NCBI GenBank assembly: GCA_921293015.1 | Contig: OV121088.1 | Coordinates: forward strand, 26,139,645 to 26,203,644 | Direction: 5' to 3' | DNA length: 64,000 nt | Origin: Phorcus lineatus | Taxonomy: Eukaryota > Mollusca > Gastropoda > Trochida > Trochidae | Shown here: positions 29,201 to 41,200 of the stretch, in pieces | Numbering within the stretch: the first letter of the stretch is position 1 | Layout: every line of letters begins with the position of its first letter | The notes under the pieces: model-generated | What the model saw: only the letters and a program-made list of their open reading frames with translations | The model's database searches: none | Told to the model about the DNA's origin: nothing | Made by a program: the position numbers and the translations under genes

Positions 29201-32200
29201 TCCCCAATCATATCCAGACTCACCCTAAACACAAGATCCTTTATAACAACATCGAAATCCTTAAAGCCAGTCACAAAGATTACGAGATCAGAAAAACTTA
29301 AGAAGCTATGAATATTTTGAAATTTAATGCCTCCATGAACAGAGATAACATCCCATCAGCATACCATCAGTTGATCAAGACCAATCAAAGCTCATCCCTC
29401 TCAATCAGCAACTACCTCATTGTCCATCTAGCTTGCAGTGTTCTATGTTTGCGCAGATCAGCATATCAATGGCGGAAAAAAAACACCATCGTTTCTGCAG
29501 AAGATTTTACTTCCTTTACAGAGATGCACTCATGCTTAGTTATGCGCACTTACCCCTAGTTAAGTGATGATTGGATTCCACTAGCTAGATTTTAATCTGT
29601 TAACCTCTGTTCACCATGTGGAGGTTGAAGTTGGATTTTGAACGGGATAAGTATATATATACTACTCACAATAAGTCACACTACCCGTACATGAGAATGC
29701 CGCAACTGATGCGGCAATCCGCACTTTTGCCGCAAAATTTGCCGCACACAATTGCCGCAAAAGTGCCGCACATGCGGAGTATTGGACAGCCGCATGTTGC
29801 GGCATTTGAGCGGAAAATAAGAAAAGGAAAAAGCCGCAAGAAAGCCGCAAACACTGGCCGCATAAGTGCCGCATGGTCCCCTGGTATAAATGCCGCAAAA
29901 ATGCCGCACCTGCGGAGTATTGGGCAGCCGCGAGTTGCGGCATTTAAGCGGAAAATAAGAAAAGGAAAAAGCCGCAAGAAAGCCGCATACACTGGCCGCA
30001 TGAATGCCGCACCTGCGGAGTATTGGACGGCCGCATGTTGCGGCATTCTTGCGGAAAAAAGAAAAAGAAAAAAGCCGCAAGAAAGCCGCAAACACTGGCC
30101 GCATAAATGCCGCACGAATTCTACATGATCCCCTGATAGAAAATGCGTGAATTGGACGTATTTTTTTTAGCGTAAAATGGGATATTTTTGGTGCATTAAA
30201 ATTAGTTTTGACTAGTGGTAGAAGCCCTGAAGAAGGCGGCAAGCAAATATCACGGAATCAACACCACCATCTATTCATTATATAACAAGGTGAGTCAAAA
30301 ACATTTAGGTTTGAAATCTTTACTTAACAGTAAACATCACTACAAACATTAAACAAATTCTTCTTTGAACTTCAAACAGTTTCTAAAGGGCTGCCATCTT
30401 CCCGGCTGTTGATGTGTATCAAACAATGGTAGATTTCATTCTGATTTCTGGAAAGAAAAGAAAAGAATTAGAATGTTATCATAATCTACAGAATGTTATC
30501 ATTATCTAATTCAACATGTAAAATGGACCTTGGGGGTTATTGGGGTTCTTTTCACCAATGAAAGGAAATATTGCAATTTGAATTTCCACTCTTTAATAAT
30601 TATGTTAATATTATCATTCATTAAAATTTTGGGTCTATGTTTGACTTTACCCTTATTTCCCTCTTTTCATTGGAAATTTCAGCAGAAGAGACTTTGAAGC
30701 ATCAGACCTCGGCCAGCTCAGAATTTTCTTCACGCTCATCTCTGCAGCTGTTCCCAAAAATAAAGAAGAAATTTGAAATAACGAAATGATGTAAAATATG
30801 ATATATGATCTAAATCTGTTAGTAAATATTGTTACTTTGATCTTATTAAATGCAAGAAGATAATGGTTTATTCGAGCTAAAGATTAATGGACATTCGGGT
30901 ACAAACTCTCCGTTTGCTACAGTTTCAGGTTTAGTAAAGGAACAAAGGAAGCCCTAAAACTATAAGTGCCTTAAAACATTTTCACTTTTATTTGAGAATT
31001 TAAATAAAATATATCCATACAATATACGAAACATATATGATATGACATGTTATATTTTATGTGCTTTTAGGCAAAAACAAACTTTGATGCAGAACACCAA
31101 ACTTAAAACAGAAGAACTTTTAAAAAACTTTTTCACTGTCTTAACCTCACTATTTTGATAAACATGGAATGATTTACCACATTGAAATTATCAATATGAG
31201 TACAATTTCTTTTATTACCTCAAATATGAAGTTCTCAAATTCATTATGCAGATTAGATCCAGGATGAATAGATCCTTTTCTTTTGACCTCATTCTGAAAT
31301 ATAATCATGAGAAAAATTTAAAGTACCATCTTTTAGAGACAATAAATCAATTGTAACATGCTACAACAGATATGATGTTGCAGATAGTTGGATTGATTCA
31401 TCTTCAATAAACACTGAAAGTAGTAACTTAAAATGATACGAATGCATGAGTTTAACTTAAATTCTCGATCAAAATTTCAGAATTCTCTTTTTCATATTGC
31501 ACTCACTTTGTAGTTCTGTTTTCCCTTTTATAGATCGTTGCATTTCTTGACTTCTGAAAAATTGAAACAAGTAGTATAGTCCTCCAATCACAACTGTTTT
31601 TCATAAGATGTTGAGCTTTGGTCATCCTTTCTAAATTAAGTGGATTAAATATTTTTTGAAGGCTTGAGCTGGAGGAGGGGAAACTTAACAAATAAACGAC
31701 TAAAGACTTTTTCCTCCACACCTTATTTCACTTTGAAAACAGGTAAAAAGAATTATGAGAAAAATAAAAAATAGGTTCCTTTTGTTTATTGAGATAATCA
31801 GTATTCAAATGAAAGATTGTGTTTATTATAATATTTCTTTAAACATGTAAAAAAATTGCACTGGTGAATCCAGGAAGTTTCAATAGCCAATTAATTTATC
31901 CAATTAGATATAATTAATGAAGAGAAGTTGGTGGGCCAGCGTCTCCCCCCCCCCCCCCCCCCCCCCGCCAAAGGACACATTAACTAAGGTGTGTATCATA
32001 AAAGAATGACAATTACTTGTTCACTTATAAAAACTTAATTGCTTCTAAGGATGAAAGTTTGTGATAATTAATTACAAAAATCATGTGACCTTTAAAAAAA
32101 TCAATGAATAACTGAAAACATCTTAATTAATAAATCAATCCATATACAAAAGAATTAATTCAACATTGTATTTCAAACTACCTTTGTTAATCAATTAACT

Positions 32201-35200
32201 ACTGCCTTGCTAAAGGTAAAGATGGTTGCAAATATCATAAACTTCTTGTTGCTAACAGTAAAACTGGTATCAGAGATGGATATCATGGTACCCTTCCCTA
32301 GCAGGTGATATTTCGAAATTAACAATTACTTGATGTTGAATCTAGATAAGAATAAATATATCCACAATTATCAATAAGAAATTGCAGTAATAAATATTGT
32401 GTTTTCAATGGTGAAATAATTCAAAATAGAATTGTTTTTCTATTTAAATGTTATTTTAGCAAAGGAAATTATAGTTAAATATAAACAAATACATTGTAAA
32501 ATATACCTACGATGTGGTCAGAAGTGTATCAAAACATAAGCATTCTTCGTTCTCGTTTTCCGGATTCGTCCATTGTTTTGGTTCGTGTGATCGACAGGGC
32601 CCAAGAATCAGGTCACTCATCCAACGGTTATTGCTGCCCCCAATTTAAGAACATTTCCTACATTTCCGAATAGAATGAAAATGTCTCCAAGATCGTACAA
32701 TACGAAGAACAACCCACGTCAGGCAACATGATACTTTAGAAAACGGAAAATCACCCCATGCCTGGTGTTACCATTTTCATAATGTGGCGCCTATTCTTGG
32801 GCATGCGTAGAAAGGACTTCCGATGATTCCATCGTGGCTGGAAAAAAATCCAATGTCCATTCCCTAAACGGACCACAACATCGTGTTATTTAAACCGATT
32901 ATTCCTTTACCTTGTCTTTGAGGACTCATAATATTTGACTCATAATATTTATAGATAATAATATTATCAATATATAATATAACTGATTTTCCTGATTCCA
33001 ATTTCAAGAAAGCAAGCCAATGAAAACGCATTAAAATAATTTTTAGATTTGCTTATTATTCACGAAAATAGGATAACAATTTGTTATAGCGTGTATAATG
33101 GATAACTTAATGCATTGAGATATTTATTTTCAACGAATGTTTTCAATACCATATTTTTCAACAATGAAGTCTGAAACGTGTCATTGAAAATAGGATAGTG
33201 GCATACGCACGTTAGTTTTTGCACGAATTAAATTCCGAAATTAAGAACTTACAAATTCCTAAAATTAATGTTATAGTGTATAATATAACAGAATGATTGA
33301 TTAATAGATTTACTTCTTATAAACTCAAAGCTATACAGAGTGTGTGTAAACCATAAGCAATTGACTATTTAGCGTAAAAACTTTCCTTATTTCAAAATAG
33401 CGAAAAAACACAGACAGCTATATGTCCGTAACAAGTTAAAAAATCTTAAAATCATCTTAAGTCGCTTTATCGCGTAGCCTTTTTTGTCACCATATACATT
33501 CACAATTGCCTTGAAGGGCCGATACAACTTATAAAAACGATCGCAATTCTTTGGAAAACACAGGTAATGTTCAATGAATGTTAAATGCATGTGCTAAATG
33601 TAAATGTTTGAGAAATATTTACTTTATGTACTATTGCTCGAATTAAAGTCGACTTGTTCCTAAATTTCTCCAACTGGTCTACTCTTGACGCATTAGTAGA
33701 AAGAAAAGTCGTTTGTATGATAGATTTTCAAAAACGATTTGCCTCAAAAGCATCTATGTGGGAATGGCGTTTCACGAAACTTTTTGGGGAAAAAAACAAT
33801 TTAGGAAACGCTGCGCCAAATTTAACGGTCACTGTGAATCGGAGACTTTCAACGTAAGAAACATTTCTAGATTTAAAGTCCATGCTATAACTATACTGCT
33901 TTGAAGTTGATTGAACCCTTTTGGCATACTGAACCGAACGTGTTTGCTATTTATCGGCTTCTTGAATTATTAATTGCAAATTGTGTCATTATTTATTATT
34001 TCAAAGTAGATAATATCTTTTAGGCCACTAACTGATAAGAACTTCATTACAACTTCTTAAACAGATACTCCGTCATTTTCTTGGCATGCATAGTATTTTG
34101 CTTTCTATATAATAGTGTCAATGCACCAATCATGATGATACTTATTCAAAACATCTCACATATTTAAAAAAAATATCAAATATATGAAAATTATAATGTT
34201 AGAAACAAAAACAAACACCGAATGTATGTGCTAAAGCCGAAACTACACATACAATTTGCATGAATCGCTGCTTTTTATCTTTATATCGTCACTCTGCTCG
34301 ACCGAACAGCATTAAAATGCTACTTTCCATCAACAGTCAGTATTTCTCGCTAAAAAGACACCAGTAGGATAATTGGTATATTTGACTCCAACTATTCATG
34401 GGTTGAATCTTTAATTTAATTTTAACCTTACGACGTTTCGGAGTATATAATAACTACGTCATCAGATGATAGTTGTTATAAAATCACATTTCGTATACAC
34501 GTGTTTCCATATAAAAAATAAATTCTTATCCGCGGCGAGAATCATGCTAATTTCTTATCTGACATTTCAATAATTACAACTACGATGTTTGTCCATATAG
34601 ATTTGAAAACAATATCGGCGGTAAACTCATATCTTTCATCATTTGGCACCAAATCTCACTAAATCATATTTATTGGACAAAATATGTAGATTTATTCCTT
34701 GCCTACCACCTGTTTGTTAGTTATTTAAACATTTATTGTTCTCATTAAAAGAATTATTTTACTTCCGGATTTTTGCGGGTAAATAAAGTGCATACGCATT
34801 TCTTCTAATACGCAAAAGCTACAGTAAATTTGAAATCTTTGCTTTATAATATGACTATTTCTCAGTTAGGCCCTATTCACAATATACATAGGCCAACGGT
34901 AAATTTGCTATATTAATTTATGTCAATCAGTTATGCACCTTCGCGTTTATCATAAGCCAGTTAAAGAGCTACTCCGTGATTTTCATGATATATTATTTAC
35001 CTTTGATACGAACCTAAATGCCCTATATGGTGATATAAAATCAAAACATCATAACTGTTCATGCCTAAAGGACATATATATGACAATTACTGGTTTTCCA
35101 TGAAAATATAAAAATTAACAGCCTTATAAATGCAAAGAGGTGTAAGCCTAGATATCACGTCCAATATACATGGATGCTAGTTATATAACCTAACAAACAC

Positions 35201-38200
35201 TATCAACTCCTAACTGCCCTCCTGGCTGTTTTAGATAAGTCTCCAAAATTACGTTTGACTATTTGACGCGCGCCATTGTCCGGTTTTCGATCATAATTGC
35301 GACGTTCTACCTTCATATTGTCAATGTAAAAAAACCAGTAAGCTTTGAAATGTGTCTTTTTGGTAGCAGTCGATAATTCGCGATCAAATGACACCACTGA
35401 TTAAGTTTGGCAAATATGATTTCAACAACTCACAGAGTCGCTCTTTAAAATAAAGTTGAGATCGCCTACTTAAAATACTGTTGGAGCTGAACATATAGGC
35501 TATAAGATTTGTTGCCGTTTATTTCATACCAAAAATATTGTTCGTGTTTGCAAATATAGCCTCTCTAAGCATGTCGCATCCTGTTATTCCTCCAGAAAAC
35601 CTCGATTTTTCAAGTTGAATTCGCGTTTTCGAAAATTGTGCATGTATAAACCCGACTCCAAGATCTGTCAAAACATAAATCAACACCTAACAAGGTTACT
35701 AAAATACTTGTATGTACAAAATTAGGGATAAGGGTTAATTCAAGTTCTTTCTGAAGATGACTGGAAAGTGAATTGGTAACAAATGAAACTGATATAGGAC
35801 ATTTATTTGTCAATAAAGTGGTTCTAAAATCGAGTCGAGTTCGTCTAAGGTACGAATTCACCGACAGAACATTGCTCCTCGCACCGAAATCCGATATCGT
35901 TATTTGAGTGATAGACTATTTCAAGCGCTGCTGTGGAGTATAAGACAATGGCTACACTTCCGGTTATTAAATTTAGCGGGTATATTCAATGCGCAAAAAC
36001 AAATGTAGTTCGGAGAAAACAAACAAATTAGAGGGTACCCATGTCGTGATTTTAAGATACTACGAACGAGTGAATTTTAAAACCATCAATTTCGAACACT
36101 ATTTGACAATAAATATTGAGTTCGCATTCGGTACGAATCCACCGCATTTCTTACACCAAACATAAACTTCCGGTTGAAATATTTGCGCGAAATGCAAGCA
36201 GGCAAATTTGTTTAAACTACCAACAGATGTAAATAGAACGGTAATAATATATGAAGTTTATATTTATTAAAACAGCGAAATTTTATCTGCCAAGAATTTT
36301 TAATTTTCCGAAGTGCCGATTAAAAAGAGGATGATTTTGTAAGGAATATTTCGAACTTTCATCAACTTGGATTATTATGTTTTGTCACGCAAATGATTCA
36401 CGTAGGCCAAAAACGTTATTAGAGGTTTGTATGTGCATACATTTTTTGTTGTTGAATAATACCAAAATGGCATGAAATTTTAAGTTCAAAAACCGTTCCG
36501 TGGCTGTCAATCAATCATCCATTTACCTATCGATCTATCCAAATTATGTACTTTTTTATTTATCTATTAATCTAGGCCTATGTGTCTATTTTTGGAATAA
36601 ATAAATAGATAAATCAATTAATAAATAAGAAAACTTAACAATAACTAATCAAATTATCAATCAACTTCGATTTTAAGTAGAATCAATTGACAGTAATTTG
36701 AAATAGCACTGCTTAAATGATGGAACTTTCAGATTTTTATCAAATGTAACTAAACTGAGAACATGTGCAGTATCAGTCTGATATTATAGATTTTCTAATT
36801 TGTTATAAATTGTCAATAAAAATTGTCAAAAAGACATGGAAATCTGACTTCTGGTCAATAGATAATTTCCCAATTATTAAAAGGTAAAACTTTGCAGTAT
36901 GATTGATCATTTAACCTATTGTGCTTTTCCAAAGTTTGTATGTGTGAAAATATTCCATCAACAAACATTTGAATATGTTGACTTCAATTCATGCACAATT
37001 TATTTTTCATCCCACTCTTAAGGAAAACAGTACACAATTTAAATTTTATTTCTACAGATATTCATCTCATTTCTTCAAAACAACAGGTTTCAATCATTTT
37101 GTAAACAAACATATATATGGGTGGAAGTTAAAAAAATGGTACATTATACCAAAACTGATCTATATCTTCAAAATATTTATTTGATTTTAATTTTATTAAA
37201 CAAATTCTGTACTCTTTCTTCAAACAGTGCATTAGATTTCAAAGTTTTAAGAAAATAAAGATGTTTTAGGGATAACTTTTGTGATATTCATCATTGTTAT
37301 AATGATGATGAAGATCAAATGCTTCTATGTAAAACACACTGTAATGATTGCAATAAAACATATTGTTTCCATAAGTAACGTTATTGTTCTTTAAAAAATC
37401 TTCTTCAGTAACTCAAATAGAGATTATTACCCGAGGAAGTGTGTCTAATGACTTTTATGAAACAAGTGTGAATCTTTTCATTACCCAAGCAAGAGTGAGA
37501 GTTATACAAAACTTTTGCATGAGTTTTATAAAAATCATATGACAGACCTCTGAGTGTATTAATTTTGTTATTCCCGATTCTGTTCCATTTAAAATGCATT
37601 GAAAACAGCCTCCTTCCCTTGCGACGCTCTGCCACAGTGACGTCATGAACAATGGTTGTATGATGTCACAGACGACAAAATACGGTAACTCGCACTTAAA
37701 CAATCGTTGCTAGGCTAAAGTGATTTGCACATGTGCTTATATTGAAAATATGTCACTGCTTATGATGAACCATATGGGTACTAAAATAATTTATCTACTT
37801 CATCTTAATCAATTCAGTCAAATTCAAATATGAAATGTTTTAGCTCATCAGGCTTGATTAAAGGCATCTGTCAATTCATCAATTCACCCGTTCACTGTTT
37901 GGACTTCTTCTCATGAAGCACTGGCACCACGCATCTCAACCAATAGGGATCATAATTTCTAGATGTTTTGCCTGTGGTCTTGAATGAGGGCCATGGGCTC
38001 CTCACCCTAAAACATGTTTCGACCTCTTTTCCAGAAAAAAAGCCCTAGACAGCTATTAACTTGTGAACAGTAAGTGTTGGTTATTAAGTTCAGATTTTTT
38101 AGGCTGTGGTGCTTAATAAGGCCACACCCTAAATTTGTTTACATCTTCTTCACAAGAACTAAAAGCCTTAGATGACTGAAATTTTGTGCATAGATTCATT

Positions 38201-41200
38201 TGTGATTGGTGATTCTAAATAGTAGATTTTGGACTCGCTTAACTGTACTGAAGACTAACTTAGGGGCTAAATGTTATATTAGTCTATATTTACGAAACTG
38301 AAAGTTTTACAAGCCTATGACATCAATTGTGGATATATTTACCTCTAAATTAGCTGTGCTGAATTTTTTTAGATTTATGTTTAATATTTATCTAATATTT
38401 AAACTGAAGCCTGATGAGTTAGCCATTGGTTTTACTTTTGCATGGCGAATTGATAAAACCAGACATCTAAGAGCTTGTTAAAAAAAAACTCCTGCAAATA
38501 TTCTAAGTCAGTATTGCCGCAAAAATGCCGCTCTGCGGCATTTTGGACTTAAACAAAATTCTCATTTTAGACTCAGGTGGGCACCAAGAAAATTTCTAAG
38601 TAAAAAAAAGCCGCACTAATTCCGCAAAGAATTGTCATAATGCCGCACATGAAAAGTTCTAAGTCAGAAAAGCCGCATAAATTCCGCAACTATTGGGTAA
38701 AGCCGCACAAGAAAATGACAAAGTCACAAAGCCGTATAAAATCCGCAAGGATGCCGCAAAGAGGTTGCGGCAAAAGTGCGGCTTTACAAGAAGCCGCTCT
38801 TTTGCCGCACTGAACCTCTCTTTGCCGCACTTTTTCCGCATGTGCCGCACATTTGCCGCATCAGTGCGGCATTCTCACGTACGGGAGTCTTTAATACAAC
38901 AAATAAAAGGAAATCAAATATCAATTGAGCATTGAGAATGCCAGGTCAAGTTTACAACAGTTACTGTATGGGACACAACCCCACATCATCAGAGAGCCAC
39001 CGCCACACTGATAAGTTGGTTGGACATGTTTTAGTGCAAAACAGTGTTAGCTTGTCACCAAACACGAGAGGTCTACTTGCCCTTTTTGCTGCTCTAACAA
39101 TTGATATGGAAACCCTCTTGTTGGTAATCCAGTTATCCCTCAGTACTGGGCACTAGTGAAGGGGAGGTGTCTAACATTCCGAATAAGTGCTCCGTCTTAC
39201 TTAAGGTTACTGTCGACGTGTTTTTGTACCAAACACGATAACACGTACTGTGGTGATACCCCAACTATTCAGCAGTAGCTCTGCAGGACCTTCTGCTATC
39301 CGGCTTACCATTTATTCGCCATCTCGCCCCTATTGATAATCTATGCCTTGCCATAATTGAATCTCAAACCCATATGCAATCATAACAGACAATATTGTTG
39401 CCACCTAAAAGTTGAGTTTATTGTTCTGAGTATACTTCCCATTCTAATATGTTTCAAATTATAGTTTAATCTTTTGGTTAGAAGTTTTGGGTGATTCGAA
39501 GTCAAACATTGGAGATTAAAGCTATCTAGGCTCTGAAGACTATCTTACCTCCTAAACTAAAAGTCTAGTATTCTTGATGTTTCTTCAACAGATGTCCCGA
39601 AAGGAACAAAAATACAAGATTTTGTTAAGCATCTTCTTGATGAAGTGTACAATTCTCGAGGGAAGTCTTTATGCCTCATCAGCATTGTGTCCAGTCCCCA
39701 GTGTTTCAAACTACTGGTACAGGAGGCTAAACGTCAAGGGCACGGACTTGTAAAACAGATTAAAGTCTTCTTGGGTGGTAAGATAATATCATAAAATATA
39801 TTTTGCAATTTTTTTAATTTTACGTTGATCTAGCGACTTTGTTGTATCCTTCTTATAATGATAATAATGTGTGTGTGTGAGTGAATCTGTATTCTGTCAC
39901 ACAAAAAGAGGAAGTAAAAGAATATGTTACCGGTGGTAAATGTAAACATGCAGTTATGCATTCTGTGACATGCCCATTTGGCCATTGATAAGAGAAGATC
40001 TTTACTTCAATTTTCCTTGAATGATTTTCAAGTGTAAAATCTGCTCAGAAAATTGTATAGCTGTTAAAGTCAATTCAGTGACTAAATTTGACCTCGTTTA
40101 CATAAAAATCCAGGACCTAGATTTTCAAAGTCCCCTTACATACATGGCATAATCCAACGGAGGCGATGGGGGTTTTTAGGGACTGAAATGGGGTTTTTTC
40201 CTTCTCAATGGGGTTTTTAGGGTCTGAAATGGGGGTTTTCCTTTTTTTGAGGAACATATGATTTATTGTATTTAAAGATAACAACTCATTGTTTAGCAGA
40301 TAATTTATCAAGATAATATCTAATTATTTTTAGATGATATTTCAAACCTCATTGCAGGAATTTTGTCACTAGCTTATTACAAATTTTATCCATACATTAC
40401 TATATGTTTTATTTGAAACAGTTATTTCTAACATAAATCATAATACAAGTCTTTTAAACAGGATCTCAATAATTAACATGAGAAGTTTGTGACTGTCATG
40501 CAAAATTATTTTGGTTATTATTATCTTTATCAACTTAGATTGAATTATCACTTAAATCTGACATCAAAATAATTTACAGTTAATTGAAAATATCAATTGA
40601 GTAAGACTTCATTAGAAAATCTGTGATCGTCACATTGAAATTTAAAAATTACAGATCGTTTATAATTATTTACGGATCGATGAAAGGGCGTTCTTTACTA
40701 TGCAATTCTTGCAATAATAGAAGTGTTGATGAACGGCAATTTATCGACAGTGCTTGAATGAATGAGGGCGTTTACTCCACGTAAATTTAACCGAAATTTC
40801 AAATAGTTTAATCGTACCTGCTTCATTAAAACATCGATAAAATGTTGTTTTTTTACAAATATTCTTCCTAAAAACATGAAGTAGCTCGTCTTTCTTAAAC
40901 TATGTACGAAAATACGACTCCGGACTGCCGAATTAAATTTTACAAGTTGGTCGAAACACGTGGTCGTAATAATTACATGGCAACATATTACCGATAAAAC
41001 ATAAAATGTTTAAGTAAACCATAATCTGTTTAGCAGTAATTCGTATTTTATTAAAACAATTAAACATACAATAAAGACATATATTTATTCATATATTACT
41101 GGAAGAAAGACAATCGTAAAGAATATCATGGACACAATAGAATAATTTCAATGTTATTTGTCGTTAAGAAAAGGCATTGAATTTCAAAACGGTGTTTCCT

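Noticed and set aside
29616-30242. Long open frames on both strands (up to 188 codons) rich in RKIRKGKSRKK or CGFFLFLF
   Set aside because: They are translations of the GCCGCA tandem repeat, open in several frames at once because the repeat lacks stop codons. No sign of a gene.
31219-31553. Possible minus-strand exons (31553-31507 and 31293-31219) with AG and GT borders
   Set aside because: The second peptide (HPGSNLHNEFENFIFE) looks protein-like, but the phases do not join: the frame it needs meets a stop in the first. No further exon or domain supports a gene.
34370-34490. tRNA-like text (ATTGGTATATTTGACTCC … GGGTTGAATC) followed by GACGTTTCGG, possibly a SINE
   Set aside because: The A box is not recognisable, no cloverleaf could be folded by eye, and no target duplication was found.
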